A stretch of 42,603 nt of DNA from Alphaproteobacteria bacterium (GCA_030426925.1 JAUHXT010000007.1:1-42603); one strand, 5' to 3'. Counted from the first letter of the stretch, positions 1 through 9,803 are shown. Notes: generated by a model from the sequence alone, not told the origin. A program made the numbers and translations.

Positions 1-2
1 CG

Positions 3-1163
3 TGCGAATGTGGCGCGCTGAAAGGCGCCGGTGCAGGCGGCGGGCAGTTTACGGCCAATACGATGGCCTGTGTCGCCGAAGCCTTGGGACTGGCTGTTCC
101 GGGTGCGAACGGCGTTCCGGCGGCCTATAAAGACAAAGCCCAGTGGGCGGAAGCATCTGGTGCAGCCGTGATGGAGGCGTTAAAGGCCAATATTCGCCCG
201 CGCGACCTGATTACACAGAAATCCATGGAGAATGCCGCGGCTGTTGTGGCAGCAACCGGCGGGTCGACCAATGCCGGTCTGCACCTTCCGGCGATTGCGC
301 ATGAAGCGGGAATTGACTTCGATCTTCATGCTGTAGCGGACGTTTTTAAGAAAACACCTTATATTGCGAACCTGCGTCCGGGCGGGAAATATGTTGCGCT
401 TCACCTGCATAAGCTGGGTGGCGTGGCGATTGTTATGAAGGAATTGCTGGATAACGGCTTTCTGCATGGCGACTGCCCGACCGTTACCGGCAAGACGCTG
501 GCGGAGACGCTGGAAGATGTTAAGTTTCCGGAACAGGAGCAGGACGTGGTGTTCCCGGTTTCGAACCCAATCCACCCGACCGGCGGCGTTGTCGGCCTGA
601 AAGGCAACCTGGCGCCCGGCGGTGCGATTGTGAAGATTGCGGGACTGAAAGAGCTGGTTTTCGAAGGGCCAGCCCGTATTTACGAAGGCGAGGAAGCGGC
701 GTTCAAGGCCGTACAGGCGCGTGAATACAAGGACGGTGATGTGATTGTCGTACGCAATGAAGGACCAAAAGGCGGGCCGGGCATGCGTGAAATGCTGTCG
801 ACCACCGCGGCCCTGTACGGGCAGGGGACGGGCGGCAAGGTCGCATTGATAACCGACGGGCGTTTTTCCGGTGGAACACGAGGCTTTTGTATCGGCCATG
901 TCAGCCCGGAAGCGGCAGACGGCGGGCCGATTGCGCTGATCAAAGATGGCGATATCATCCGTATTGACGCCGAAAACGGCACTATGGACGTGTTGCTATC
1001 CGAAGAGGATCTGGAAGCGCGCCGCAAGAAGTGGAAACCACGGGAGAATATGTACCAATCCGGGGTCCTGTGGAAATATGCACAGACGGTTGGACCAGCC
1101 GAAAAAGGCGCGGTCACGCATCCCGGCGCGAAAAACGAAAAGCACACGTTCGTCGACCTGTAG
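3..1163 (+). CDS. ilvD: Dihydroxy-acid dehydratase, 5'-truncated
   Basis: Converts 2,3-dihydroxy acids to 2-keto acids in valine, leucine and isoleucine synthesis (cytosol, Fe-S enzyme). The reading frame is open from base 3, so the N-terminal part lies outside the window; 386 residues remain. Visible family signatures are QFTANTMA near the start, the HPTGGVVGLKGNLAPGGAIVK block in the middle, and TDGRFSGGTRGFCIGHVSPEA near the C-terminus, which carries the conserved active-site serine region. Oddity: the residue just before the GGQFTANTM block, normally a cluster-ligand cysteine (ACGGQF), reads glycine here (codon ggc, 36-38), and the upstream residues do not resemble the usual CPGAGAC stretch. 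This lies within 40 bp of the window edge, so sequence error is possible. Downstream is the L,D-transpeptidase on the same strand after about 100 bp. Confidence 0.93.
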   Translation, partial: CECGALKGAGAGGGQFTANTMACVAEALGLAVPGANGVPAAYKDKAQWAEASGAAVMEALKANIRPRDLITQKSMENAAAVVAATGGSTNAGLHLPAIAHEAGIDFDLHAVADVFKKTPYIANLRPGGKYVALHLHKLGGVAIVMKELLDNGFLHGDCPTVTGKTLAETLEDVKFPEQEQDVVFPVSNPIHPTGGVVGLKGNLAPGGAIVKIAGLKELVFEGPARIYEGEEAAFKAVQAREYKDGDVIVVRNEGPKGGPGMREMLSTTAALYGQGTGGKVALITDGRFSGGTRGFCIGHVSPEAADGGPIALIKDGDIIRIDAENGTMDVLLSEEDLEARRKKWKPRENMYQSGVLWKYAQTVGPAEKGAVTHPGAKNEKHTFVDL

Positions 1164-1265
1164 GCCACCGTTTTTACGGAACGCGGCATTTCTAATTATT
1201 TTTTAACCACGATGCTGGTATAGTGTTTGTGACGGTAACCATAACGATTCACGAACAGAGCGCCT

Positions 1266-3038
1266 TTGAAAAGTTTAAAACCAAGAATCCGACCTGGAAT
1301 CCCGCACCTTGTTGCAGGGAGTGTCATTGCGTCATTTTTGATGCTTCATCCGGTTTCATCTATAGCGCAAAATAACGCCAACCCTATACTTTCCGGTATT
1401 TTTGAGGGTTCGCCGTTTTTGGTGCAGGCGGGTATCAACCCGGCACTTGATAACGGGCGGGTGATGGATGTCCGCTTCGCTGATCCGGACGGTATGCGTG
1501 CCTATTACAGAGAAAACGGTTACGAGCCGATCTGGGTCAAGATGCGTGGCCTTTACACACGCAAAGCCAAGGCCGCGCTGGAAGTGCTGGAAGATGCCTG
1601 GACGCACGGTCTGAACCCCACCCAGTATCATGTTGTGCAAATCCGCGACTTGCTGGAACGCGACAACAAGGATGCCCTGTTTGCTCTTGAGCTGCTGGTC
1701 AGTGACGGTGTGATCCGTTATGTCAGGGACCTTTCGGCCATGCGGGTGGATTCCTCGCTTGTCAGCGCCACGATCCGCCGCAAGCAGACACAGCCTGTTT
1801 CCGAAGACGTTCTGGCCTATGTTGCCGAGACTTCAAGCCCGGACCGTGCTTTATCGGCGTTTGAGCCCAAAGGGAACCTGTATTCCGTATTGCAGACCGA
1901 GCTTGTGGAGCTTGTTAAAAGCGAAGCCGAACCATATGAACCGCTTTTGCCCATCCGTTTGTCCGGGGTTTTACGCCCGGGAGACAGTCATGCGGCGGTC
2001 GGGAAAGTCCGTGAACGGCTAGGTGTTTCAAAGCCGCAGGGGGAAAGTCCCAATTATTATGATGACCAGTTGGCGCAGAAGGTCATTGATTTTCAGCGCC
2101 GCAACGGGCTTGCCGACGATGGCGTTATCGGACCGCGCACGCTGGATGTTTTGAATATCTCCCGCAAGGACAAGATCGAACGCGTTATTGCAAACCTTGA
2201 GCGTTTGCGCTGGGTCGCACGTGAGAAGCCGGAGCGTTATATCCTGGTCAACATCCCGTCGGCGACGTTGTGGGCGATCGACAACGGTCGTTCCGCACTG
2301 GAAATGCCGGTTATCCTGGGCCGCACAAAACGCCAGACAGAGATTTTTATTACCGAGATTGAAGGTATCCGCTTTAACCCGAACTGGACGGTTCCGCCGA
2401 CCATCAAAAAAGAGGACTTCCTGCCGAACCTTGTCGATGATCCGTACTATGCAACCAACCGCGGAATTGAGTTTGTGCAAGGGTATGGAGCCAACACACA
2501 GACTATTGATCCCGGGACGATAGACTGGGCGACAATCGGCTGGGACGAGTTCAAGCAAATCCGCATGGTACAGAATCCGGGGCGTAGCAACCCGCTGGGG
2601 CAAATGCGGGTCTTGATGCCGAATTCGTACAATATCTATCTTCACGACACCAATAAACGCGAGTATTTTCAAAAAGATGACCGCTATATCAGTTCCGGGT
2701 GCATTCGGGTGTCAAAACCGATGCAATTGGCCAATTTTATTATGGACGGCAAACCGGAATGGAGTGAAAGCAAGCTGCAAAATATTCTCGACAGCCAGAG
2801 ACTTACGGAAGTTTTTGTGGACAACAAGTTACCTGTTTTCATCCTGTATCAAACTGTCTGGCTCGGCGATGACCGGAAAATTGTCTACGGCCCCGACGTT
2901 TACGGCAAGGACCGGCAGCTTATCAGTCACATGAAAAACAAAGGATTGTTCTATATTCCGGCTTTTTCAGAAAAAAATGATGAAATTGTTTATAATAATT
3001 CAAAAGAAGGGGTTGCCCGCGTTACGGCAAACCCCTAA
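1266..3038 (+). CDS. Periplasmic L,D-transpeptidase, YcbB/LdtD type
   Basis: Predicted to form 3-3 cross-links in peptidoglycan or attach proteins to it. The 590-residue protein starts at TTG with a basic N-terminus, a hydrophobic stretch and a cleavage-like site near residue 35 (SSIAQ), consistent with Sec export. A YcbB-type scaffold region is followed by a peptidoglycan-binding_1 domain (about 240-295) containing DFQRRNGLADDGVIGPRTL, then a YkuD catalytic domain (about 320-510). The catalytic motif has histidine in YLHDTNKREYF (H460) and cysteine in SSGCIRVSKP (C479), both intact. No in-frame ATG gives an intact signal peptide, so TTG is preferred although the Shine-Dalgarno is weak. The next gene is a DUF882 protein, a common partner in alphaproteobacteria. 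A LdtR-type regulator is encoded about 10 kb away. Confidence 0.9.
   Translation: MKSLKPRIRPGIPHLVAGSVIASFLMLHPVSSIAQNNANPILSGIFEGSPFLVQAGINPALDNGRVMDVRFADPDGMRAYYRENGYEPIWVKMRGLYTRKAKAALEVLEDAWTHGLNPTQYHVVQIRDLLERDNKDALFALELLVSDGVIRYVRDLSAMRVDSSLVSATIRRKQTQPVSEDVLAYVAETSSPDRALSAFEPKGNLYSVLQTELVELVKSEAEPYEPLLPIRLSGVLRPGDSHAAVGKVRERLGVSKPQGESPNYYDDQLAQKVIDFQRRNGLADDGVIGPRTLDVLNISRKDKIERVIANLERLRWVAREKPERYILVNIPSATLWAIDNGRSALEMPVILGRTKRQTEIFITEIEGIRFNPNWTVPPTIKKEDFLPNLVDDPYYATNRGIEFVQGYGANTQTIDPGTIDWATIGWDEFKQIRMVQNPGRSNPLGQMRVLMPNSYNIYLHDTNKREYFQKDDRYISSGCIRVSKPMQLANFIMDGKPEWSESKLQNILDSQRLTEVFVDNKLPVFILYQTVWLGDDRKIVYGPDVYGKDRQLISHMKNKGLFYIPAFSEKNDEIVYNNSKEGVARVTANP
3008..3036 (+). terminator. 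GC-rich hairpin over the transpeptidase stop codon
   Basis: AGGGGTTGCC (3008-3017) can pair with GGCAAACCCCT (3026-3036) with one bulged base; the stem runs up to the stop codon. There is no T tract behind it. A second small inverted repeat follows: TAGTCAG (3048-3054) and CTGACTA (3062-3068) with a 7-nt loop. These may end or attenuate transcription before the DUF882 gene, or serve as an operator. Confidence 0.35.
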
Positions 3039-3160
3039 GATAGTCTCTAGTCAGGGTTTCACTGACTATTAACCTTTAAATGATAAATATAGAAATAGGA
3101 TTTCCATGTCCTGTTCTGTGTTTGCTCTAAAAAAGTATCATTCACTAAAGGCAGTATACG

Positions 3161-3736
3161 ATGAATAATACAGGTGCCAGCCGCCGAGATGTGCTGAAAT
3201 ACGGTTTATATGCCGCCTGCGGATCAATTCTTATGCCGTCATTGACGGGAACTGCCGAGGCAGCGGCCTTTAAAGGGGCCAACATCAAGGACGGCGCGCG
3301 TCGCGTAGCTTTCCGCAACACTCACACAGGGGAGAGCTTTTCCGGCGTTTACCGCGTAGGGAATAAATATCTTCCGGATGCTTTTGACCAGATCAATCAT
3401 GTTTTGCGCGATTTCCGCACCGGTGACGTTTTCCCGATTGATCCGCGTCTCATTGATATCATTTACACCGTTCACGGACTGACGGGCGTAGATCGTCCTT
3501 ACGATGTAATTTCCGGTTACCGCTCACCAAAGACCAACGCCATGCTCCGAAAGGCAAGCACAGGCGTAGCGAAAAAATCACTGCATATGTCAGGCCAGGC
3601 GATCGATGTCCGTATCCCTGGCTTTTCTACTGCCGGTTTACGCGACGTTGCCAAAGGCCTGAAGGCAGGCGGTGTTGGTTATTATTCCAAGAGCGATTTT
3701 GTGCATATGGATACCGGATCCGTCCGTTCCTGGTAA
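3161..3736 (+). CDS. Tat-exported DUF882 / peptidase M15-like protein (YcbK type)
   Basis: 191 residues. The N-terminus has a twin-arginine motif SRRDVLK (7-13), a hydrophobic stretch and AEAAA near 32-36, so export by Tat is likely. The C-terminal domain has the metallopeptidase M15 pattern: H142 and D149 in SLHMSGQAIDV, and H182 in FVHMD, enough for a zinc site. YcbK/DUF882 proteins are believed to act on peptidoglycan peptides, but the exact substrate is not established. An AAAGG lies about 10 nt before the ATG. It follows the L,D-transpeptidase gene on the same strand, so both probably serve cell-wall remodelling. A palindromic repeat element begins 9 bp after the stop codon. Confidence 0.88.
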   Translation: MNNTGASRRDVLKYGLYAACGSILMPSLTGTAEAAAFKGANIKDGARRVAFRNTHTGESFSGVYRVGNKYLPDAFDQINHVLRDFRTGDVFPIDPRLIDIIYTVHGLTGVDRPYDVISGYRSPKTNAMLRKASTGVAKKSLHMSGQAIDVRIPGFSTAGLRDVAKGLKAGGVGYYSKSDFVHMDTGSVRSW

Positions 3737-3745
3737 AGACTTCTC

Positions 3746-3828
3746 AATTTCTTTTTCTAGTGCGTTACTGCGCTCCTCGCGTAGGGGTTTCTACGCGTCG
3801 TCGCTTGTGCCCGCCAGAAAAAGAAATT
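3746..3828 (+). repeat. Intergenic palindromic element, copy 1
   Basis: Perfect 13-bp terminal inverted repeat: AATTTCTTTTTCT (3746-3758) and AGAAAAAGAAATT (3816-3828). A central hairpin has a 7-bp stem, CGCGTAG (3778-3784) and CTACGCG (3791-3797), with a 6-nt loop. Blocks shared with copies 2 and 3 are TGCGTTACTGCGCTCCT (3761-3777) and GTCGCTTGTGCC (about 3800-3811). It lies between the DUF882 gene and folK, both on the plus strand. It lacks the tight GC stem plus U-run of an ordinary terminator, though it could still affect transcript ends. Confidence 0.85.
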
Positions 3829-3932
3829 CTTTGATTTGATAGCCGCCTGTTCCTGATGAAACGCTGTTTGTCTTGATCCGGCAAATAAATTGGTTTGACT
3901 AGGCTCGGTGTATCCGCGTAAGTGTTTTTCCC

Positions 3933-4439
3933 ATGATTATTATTGGATTTGGAGCCAATCTGGATGGGGCGCACGGCGCGCCGGAAGAGACTTTCCAGCA
4001 TGCGCTGGAGGCCATCATGAAGCGCGGCATACGGATTGTGGGGACCTCTTCCGTATGGAAGACCTCGCCGGTGGATACGGACGAGGCGCAGGACTGGTAT
4101 ACCAATGCAGTGATAGCGGTGGAGACCGAGGCAGCCGCTGAAGAGCTTTTGGCAATTTTGCTGGATATTGAAACGGAATTCGGCCGTATACGCACCACCC
4201 GCAATGCAGCGCGTTCCATAGACCTGGACCTTATTTGCTACCATGATGAGATCATTAATGTCGACGATACGCTGATCGTTCCGCATCCGCGCATGCACGA
4301 AAGGGGGTTTGTGTTGTTGCCCTTGAAGGAAATTGCGCCGGACTGGACGCATCCGGTAGGAGAATGGACGATTGATGAACTTATAGAGCGGTTGCCCGCA
4401 GACCAGCTGGCAGAAAAACCGGAGGAGCAGCGCGCATGA
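3933..4439 (+). CDS. folK: HPPK, 6-hydroxymethyl-dihydropterin pyrophosphokinase
   Basis: Transfers pyrophosphate from ATP to 6-hydroxymethyl-7,8-dihydropterin, the step before dihydropteroate synthase in folate synthesis. The 168-residue length is normal. It begins with the GFGANL strand typical of HPPK and contains the family signature RNAARSIDLDLI (residues about 89-100) with the two metal-binding aspartates, then HPRMHERGFVLLPL. The ATG chosen puts the first beta strand (MIIIGFGANL) at the N-terminus as in the family; no strong Shine-Dalgarno is visible. The stop overlaps the start of folP (ATGA, 4436-4439), so the two are translationally coupled. Confidence 0.93.
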   Translation: MIIIGFGANLDGAHGAPEETFQHALEAIMKRGIRIVGTSSVWKTSPVDTDEAQDWYTNAVIAVETEAAAEELLAILLDIETEFGRIRTTRNAARSIDLDLICYHDEIINVDDTLIVPHPRMHERGFVLLPLKEIAPDWTHPVGEWTIDELIERLPADQLAEKPEEQRA

Positions 4440-5242
4440 TTCCGGACACAAGCAAAGGGCCGGTTTTGATGGGAATCGTCAATGTTACGCCCGACAGTTT
4501 TTCTGATGGCGGGCGTTACCTGGATGCTCAAGCGGCGATAGACCACGGTTTACGGCTTATCGAAGAAGGAGCGCAGATCCTGGATATTGGCGGGGAATCC
4601 ACGCGGCCCGGTGCGCGGCCAGTCAGCGAGCAGGAGGAACAGGACCGGATTTTGCCGGTGATTGAGGGCCTGAAAGGGGCCGGGGGTCTGATTTCCGCGG
4701 ACACCCGCAATGCCGGAACGATGCGGGCGGCCATTCAGGCCGGTGTAGGCATGATTAATGATGTGACGGCGTTACAGGGCGATGGAGCGGTTGAGACGGT
4801 GGCTGATTCCGATGCGCTTGTTTGTCTTATGCACATGCAAGGAAGCCCGCAAACAATGCAAAAAGCCCCGGAATATGGTGATGTTGTGCAGGATGTCTTC
4901 GATTTTTTGTCCACAAGAATCCGGTGTTGTGTCGAAGCGGGCATAGCGCAAGAACGGATCATTGCTGACCCTGGAATAGGTTTTGGCAAGACGTTATGTC
5001 ACAACGTGGATATCCTAAAAAACCTATCTAAATTCGAAGAGCTTGGCGTTCCCGTTTTATTGGGTACATCAAGAAAAAGCTTCATTGAGAAGATCCAGCC
5101 CGGTGCAAAAGCGGACCAGCGGCTTCCCGGTTCCCTTGCTTCGCTTTTATGGGGATATGGGCAGGGCATACGCTTGTTCCGCGTCCATGATGTCGCCGAA
5201 TCGGTTCAGGCGCTTAATGTTTATGCCGCGATTGCGGATTGA
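4436..5242 (+). CDS. folP: Dihydropteroate synthase
   Basis: Joins p-aminobenzoate to dihydropterin pyrophosphate; target of sulfonamides. TIM-barrel protein of 268 residues. Both family signatures are present: GIVNVTPDSFSDGG near residues 13-26 and DIGGESTRPGA near 47-57. DPGIGFGKT and GTSRKSF, which bind pterin and phosphate, occur further on. It overlaps folK by 4 bp. Its TGA directly abuts the stop codon of the convergent aspartate dehydrogenase gene: TGATCA at 5240-5245 supplies both stops, leaving no intergenic base and no room for a separate terminator. Confidence 0.95.
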   Translation: MIPDTSKGPVLMGIVNVTPDSFSDGGRYLDAQAAIDHGLRLIEEGAQILDIGGESTRPGARPVSEQEEQDRILPVIEGLKGAGGLISADTRNAGTMRAAIQAGVGMINDVTALQGDGAVETVADSDALVCLMHMQGSPQTMQKAPEYGDVVQDVFDFLSTRIRCCVEAGIAQERIIADPGIGFGKTLCHNVDILKNLSKFEELGVPVLLGTSRKSFIEKIQPGAKADQRLPGSLASLLWGYGQGIRLFRVHDVAESVQALNVYAAIAD

Positions 5243-6022
5243 TCAGATAACGGACAGGTTTTTTGACAATTTTCGCAAGGTTGCAACAATACTGTACCCC
5301 GCCAGCATGGAACTTTTCGGGTTAGAGGGGTCGGGCAGGTTGTCCACGCGTGTTGTTATTGTGCTTGAGCCGCCTGTTACCTCTATTTCATGGCTGTTAC
5401 CTTTCGCATCCGGATCGGCCCACACTTCGACCTGTGTATTGTTTGGACCCGCCCCGGCGTAACTTAAGGTCGCGGCAACGTTTACATTGGCGGGAAACGC
5501 TTTTGCAGCGTCATAGGCATTGCCGGAAAATACGCATGTTTTTTCGGTGATACCGTCCAGGTTAATATTATTCTCAACAACGTAAGGCGCTCCTGCCAAT
5601 CCTTTTGGCGGTTTTGTTGTCATTATTTTTGCGCTTTCGATTCCGCTTTCCTTCAGCGCGGAAACAGCATCAAGACCCGAAATTGCACCACTGGGAACGA
5701 TCACACGGCCCATTTTCGATGCAGAAATCCATTCCTCAATTTCCGGATATAAAAGCAGGGCGGAACTACTGATAAGAATAAGAGTTTTGCCTTTATCCAG
5801 AACCGCCTTCGCCAGTGCCGGAACTTCGCGCGGGGGCAGGCATTCAACGATGATATCCACAGCGTCGATCAGGTCGTTTGTGGATAATAACGGGATATCA
5901 AGGGCAGGTTTTTGTACATCGGATACGCCGACAAGTTCGTATCCGTCTATTCCGTTCATCAGCGCTTTGACCACGATAGAACCCAAAGCACCAACACCAA
6001 CCACACCGACTGTCTGTTTCAT
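5243..6022 (-). CDS. nadX: Aspartate dehydrogenase (NadX-like)
   Basis: Oxidises L-aspartate to iminoaspartate with NAD(P)+, an alternative first step of NAD synthesis to NadB; a broader amino-acid dehydrogenase role is possible. The 259-residue protein has a Rossmann fold with GVGALG (9-14), the family blocks VPSGAISGLDAV and FPANVNVAATLSYAG, the NSHEIEV stretch with the conserved catalytic histidine (about 213), and DPSNPKSS near the end. AAGGAT and AGAAG precede the ATG. It is divergent from recO with only 37 bp between the starts and convergent with folP. No nadA or nadC is seen nearby, so the pathway role rests on family membership. Confidence 0.82.
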   Translation of the reverse strand: MKQTVGVVGVGALGSIVVKALMNGIDGYELVGVSDVQKPALDIPLLSTNDLIDAVDIIVECLPPREVPALAKAVLDKGKTLILISSSALLLYPEIEEWISASKMGRVIVPSGAISGLDAVSALKESGIESAKIMTTKPPKGLAGAPYVVENNINLDGITEKTCVFSGNAYDAAKAFPANVNVAATLSYAGAGPNNTQVEVWADPDAKGNSHEIEVTGGSSTITTRVDNLPDPSNPKSSMLAGYSIVATLRKLSKNLSVI

Positions 6023-6059
6023 CTTCTCTTATCCTTCTAAAGCCGCCATATTATATGTC

Positions 6060-6806
6060 ATGGAAAGCTTGCGGTATCAAGGTCTGGTTTTAAGCGCGCG
6101 GCCTCACGGTGAGGGCGGGGCGGTTGTTGCGTTGCTGACGGAGACCAACGGCCGGCATGCGGGGTATCTGCACGGAGCGCATAGTTCGAAGAAACGGGCA
6201 TTGATCGAACCCGGTACGCTCGTCAGTGTTGAATGGAGTGCGCGCACGTCCGATAATCTTGGCACATATAAGCTGGAGGAAGAGCGCGGCCTGTCGCCGA
6301 TGATCCTGAATGATCCGCTCAAACTCGGTGCATTGCTCTCCGCCTGCTCCTTATGTGATGCGGCGCTGCCTGAGCGGGAAGGGCACGCGGGGCTGTTTTT
6401 CGGGTTGCAGGCGCTGATCGACACATTATCGAGCGAGGTTTGGGGGGCGGCTTATGTGATGTGGGAGATTGCGTTTTTGAAAGAGCTGGGCTTCGGGCTG
6501 GAGCTTAACAAATGCGCGGGCGGCGGCGATGCCAATATGCTGGCCTATGTTTCACCCAAGTCAGGGCGGGCGGTGAGTTATGCCGAGGGAGAGCCATATA
6601 AAGACAAGCTTTTAAACCTGCCGTCTTTCCTGAAACCCAATGGCGGACCAGCGGACGAGGAGGCCGTGGCCGATGGACTGAAAATGACGGGGCATTTTTT
6701 AGGGCACTGGGTGTTTGCCCATCACACGAAAGGTGTGCCCGAAGCGCGCTTGCGTTTTGAAGCGCGCTATGCCAAGACTGTAGCGGGTTTCGAAGAATCG
6801 GAATAA
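6060..6806 (+). CDS. recO: DNA repair protein RecO
   Basis: RecFOR mediator that loads RecA on SSB-coated gaps. The 248 residues match RecO in size. The N-terminal OB-fold starts [20 protein letters not shown], followed by the [23 protein letters not shown] block; the C-terminal helical part has the [24 protein letters not shown] pattern, given here only as a description of positions about 127-151. The ATG at 6060 is chosen because the family begins there; the upstream in-frame extension overlaps the divergent nadX gene. parC follows 13 bp after the stop, so recO and parC are probably co-transcribed. Confidence 0.9.
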   Translation: MESLRYQGLVLSARPHGEGGAVVALLTETNGRHAGYLHGAHSSKKRALIEPGTLVSVEWSARTSDNLGTYKLEEERGLSPMILNDPLKLGALLSACSLCDAALPEREGHAGLFFGLQALIDTLSSEVWGAAYVMWEIAFLKELGFGLELNKCAGGGDANMLAYVSPKSGRAVSYAEGEPYKDKLLNLPSFLKPNGGPADEEAVADGLKMTGHFLGHWVFAHHTKGVPEARLRFEARYAKTVAGFEESE

Positions 6807-6819
6807 TCAGGAAACACGT

Positions 6820-9054
6820 ATGGCGCAGGATAATGTTTTAGAACAACAAATTGTGAACCAGCCGATCGGGGAGTTATTGTCCGACCGGTATTTGTCGTAT
6901 GCGTTGTCGACGATTATGTCGCGATCGCTGCCCGATGTGCGGGACGGCATGAAGCCGGTGCACCGCCGGTTGCTGTATGCGATGTACCAGTTGCAGCTGA
7001 CGCCGGACAAGTTGCCGAAGAAATGTGCGCGTGTCGTTGGTGACGTCATCGGTAAATATCACCCGCATGGCGACCAGTCTGTTTATGACGCACTTGTGCG
7101 TCTGGCGCAGGATTTCAGCGTGCGGTATCCGCTGATCGACGGGCAGGGAAATTTCGGGAATATCGACGGTGATAACGCGGCGGCGATGCGGTATACGGAA
7201 TCGCGCCTGACATCGGTCGCGCAGCTGATGCTGGACGGTATCAATGAGAACGCGGTTGATTTCCGCCCGACCTATGACGGGTCGGAAGAAGAGCCGATTG
7301 TTCTGCCGGCCGGTTTCCCGAACCTTCTGGCTAATGGTGCATCCGGTATTGCCGTAGGGATGGCGACCAACATACCGCCGTTTAACGTCGCTGAGCTATG
7401 CGATGCGATGCTGGCCATGCTGGAAGACGATATCACGGACAAACAGTTGGTGAAGCTTGTTCCCGGTCCGGATTTCCCGACAGGCGGCGAACTGGTTGAA
7501 CCCAAAGAAAACATCATGGCGGCGTACCGTGAGGGCAGGGGCGCGTTCCGCCTGCGCGCGCGTTGGGAAAAAGAAGAGCTGAAGGGCGGAACATATCAGG
7601 TGATTATCACGGAAATTCCGTACCAGGTGCAGAAATCCAAGCTGATTGAAAAGATTGCCGAACTGATCAACGCCCGTAAGCTGCCGATGCTGGATGATAT
7701 CCGTGACGAGTCGGCAGAAGATATCCGCGTGGTTCTTGTGCCGCGCAGCAGAAATGTTGAGCCTGAACTGCTTATGGAGGCGCTTTTCCGATCCACTGAC
7801 CTTGAAACACGGTTCAATATGAATATGAATGTGCTGGATGGCGGGGTGACGCCGAAGGTTATGGGGCTGAAGGAAGTCCTGCAATGCTGGCTCAACCACC
7901 AGCAGGAAGTGCTGCTCCGGCGCTCGAACCACAGGCTGGAAAAGGTTTTGCACCGTCTGGAAGTGCTGGAAGGTTTCCTGACCGTTTTCCTGAATATCGA
8001 CAAGGTTATCAAGATTATCCGTACCAAGGACGACCCGAAGGCGGAACTGATAAAGGCGTTCACGTTAAGTGACGTGCAGGCCGAAGCAATTTTGAACATG
8101 CGTTTGCGCGCGTTGAACAAGCTGCAGGAAATTGAGCTGAAGAGCGAGCATGACGCCTTGTCCAAGGAGCGTGACGAGCTGGAAAAGCTGATTAAAAGCG
8201 AAGCGCGGCAATGGACGAAGATCAAGAAACAGGTGGGCGAGCTTGGCAAGATGTTCGGGCAGGCAACGCCGCTTGGGGCACGCCGGACGAAGATCGGAAA
8301 TGCGCCTGCGCTTGTCGATATCGATACCATTGAAGAAGCCATGATCGAAAAAGAGCCGATTACGGTCGTGATTTCGAAAAAGGGATGGATCCGCGGTATG
8401 AAGGGTCATGGGCTGGACGCCAAGGGCTTTAAATACAAGGACGGTGACCGTGAAGGGTTTATTGTTGAGGGGCAGACCACGGACAAGTTCCTGGTGTTTG
8501 CGTCCAACGGGCGTTTTTACACCTTATCCGGCGATAAATTGCCGCCAGGGCGGGGCTATGGCGAGCCATTGCGCCTGATGGTGGACCTGCCGAATGACGC
8601 GGATATTGTTGATTTAGGCGTGTATGACCCGAATATGCGCCTTCTTGTTGCATCTGACGACGGACGTGGATTTGTTGTGCCGATGAGTGATGTGCTGGCG
8701 CAGACCAAAGGCGGTAAGCAGATATTGAACGTCAAAGGCAAGGTCGAGGCCAAGCTGTGTTACCCCATAGCAGAGGGCGATGACCATGTGGCCGTGATCG
8801 GACAGAACCGCAAAATGCTGGTATTCGAGCTGGCCGAAGTGCCGGAGATGAGCAAGGGCAAGGGCGTAATCCTGCAAAAATACAAGGATGGCGGGCTGTC
8901 CGACATTAAAACGTTCAAATGGGAAAACGGTCTTTCTTACAAATACGGTGCGGGTGAGACCGTGGTTGAAGACCTGAACCCGTGGGTTGGCAACCGCGCG
9001 CAGGCCGGGCGTTTGCCGCCGAACGGCTTCCCGAAAAAGAACACGTTTTCCTAA
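6820..9054 (+). CDS. parC: DNA topoisomerase IV subunit A
   Basis: Breakage-reunion subunit of topoisomerase IV, which decatenates daughter chromosomes with ParE. 744 residues. The N-terminal winged-helix region has [32 protein letters not shown] and the catalytic tyrosine Y125 in AAMRYTE. The C-terminal beta-pinwheel is shorter than that of GyrA and lacks a clear GyrA box (QRRGGKG), which supports ParC over GyrA. The residue aligned with the quinolone-contact serine (E. coli ParC Ser80) is Gln86; I believe this is usual in alphaproteobacterial ParC. The TAA overlaps the stop codon of the convergent P-loop gene (CTAA, 9051-9054). Confidence 0.94.
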   Translation: MAQDNVLEQQIVNQPIGELLSDRYLSYALSTIMSRSLPDVRDGMKPVHRRLLYAMYQLQLTPDKLPKKCARVVGDVIGKYHPHGDQSVYDALVRLAQDFSVRYPLIDGQGNFGNIDGDNAAAMRYTESRLTSVAQLMLDGINENAVDFRPTYDGSEEEPIVLPAGFPNLLANGASGIAVGMATNIPPFNVAELCDAMLAMLEDDITDKQLVKLVPGPDFPTGGELVEPKENIMAAYREGRGAFRLRARWEKEELKGGTYQVIITEIPYQVQKSKLIEKIAELINARKLPMLDDIRDESAEDIRVVLVPRSRNVEPELLMEALFRSTDLETRFNMNMNVLDGGVTPKVMGLKEVLQCWLNHQQEVLLRRSNHRLEKVLHRLEVLEGFLTVFLNIDKVIKIIRTKDDPKAELIKAFTLSDVQAEAILNMRLRALNKLQEIELKSEHDALSKERDELEKLIKSEARQWTKIKKQVGELGKMFGQATPLGARRTKIGNAPALVDIDTIEEAMIEKEPITVVISKKGWIRGMKGHGLDAKGFKYKDGDREGFIVEGQTTDKFLVFASNGRFYTLSGDKLPPGRGYGEPLRLMVDLPNDADIVDLGVYDPNMRLLVASDDGRGFVVPMSDVLAQTKGGKQILNVKGKVEAKLCYPIAEGDDHVAVIGQNRKMLVFELAEVPEMSKGKGVILQKYKDGGLSDIKTFKWENGLSYKYGAGETVVEDLNPWVGNRAQAGRLPPNGFPKKNTFS

Positions 9055-9803
9055 ATATGTCGGCGCTTTGTTGGAAGGGCGTTAACCTGATTTGAAAAGT
9101 ATCTACCTGAGCGCGGCGTTGTCGGTGCGGATTTCAATGCATCAATCACGTTTTGCATGGCCGGATATGCGGCGATATCGTCGCGGATAGAGATGGACAC
9201 AAGACGCGGCCACTGCGCATCTTTGTCAAAACCTCCGGCTTTATCAAAGGCCTGCTTCAGAGCAGAACGGCCCTTAAAATCTCTTGTTTTGCGTATTTGA
9301 TCAAGGGAATGGCCAATCCTTTTAGCGTGCTTTTCTTTAAGACGCTTAAGGCCCAGGATATCGCTTCGCATATCTTCCGGTATAAACGGAGAACGTATAG
9401 TAGCAAGAATGCCTAAATTGTTCATGTTCTCAGGGAAATCATTCTGTATCAATAATAGACCAAGATTTATTGATCGGGAGGTTGCATCACCAAAAGAGCG
9501 GTTTTCATACGAGATGACTTTCAGCCATGTATCGCCATCACTGAAATCTGTTTGTGTGGCAAATTCGCCTGATCTTGAAGTCTCAAATCCGGAGATAAAC
9601 GAGGCTTTTGGCAGGATTGTGTTCGCCAGATAATCTATCAAGGCGGACTTTCCTGATTGTTCTGTCCCGTTGACCAGAACTTCCAGAACTTCATTTGGTC
9701 TGTTCAATAAGGCCGGGTCGATGCCATGAGCCAGCAATCGGCCGATATTCTTGATATCGTTCATTGAGAAGGCGAGCAGGTCTACGGTTATCCCATTTTT
9801 CAT
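9051..9803 (-). CDS. Uncharacterised P-loop NTPase
   Basis: I do not recognise the family with certainty. The 250-residue protein has a Walker A motif GTEQSGKS (46-53) after strand VLEVLVN, and a hydrophobic strand [13 protein letters not shown] (about 113-125) that could be a degenerate Walker B, followed by [17 protein letters not shown]. The order (short helical N-terminus, P-loop near residue 46, later hydrophobic strand then Asp-Phe-Pro-Glu) recalls the tRNA-modification ATPase TsaE, but the protein is longer and the core residues differ, so this is only a resemblance. The C-terminal third is basic and may be disordered at its end. It is convergent with parC (overlapping stop codons) and lies upstream of motB on the same strand, separated by 40 bp from the motB stop. 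Confidence 0.75.
   Translation of the reverse strand: MKNGITVDLLAFSMNDIKNIGRLLAHGIDPALLNRPNEVLEVLVNGTEQSGKSALIDYLANTILPKASFISGFETSRSGEFATQTDFSDGDTWLKVISYENRSFGDATSRSINLGLLLIQNDFPENMNNLGILATIRSPFIPEDMRSDILGLKRLKEKHAKRIGHSLDQIRKTRDFKGRSALKQAFDKAGGFDKDAQWPRLVSISIRDDIAAYPAMQNVIDALKSAPTTPRSGRYFSNQVNALPTKRRHI

Noticed and set aside
180-899. Open frame of 239 codons on the minus strand within ilvD
   Set aside because: Antisense shadow of a strongly conserved enzyme gene.
7075-7077. Gln86 in ParC at the quinolone-contact position as a resistance mutation
   Set aside because: From memory, non-serine residues including Gln are normal here in alphaproteobacterial ParC, so it cannot be called an acquired change.
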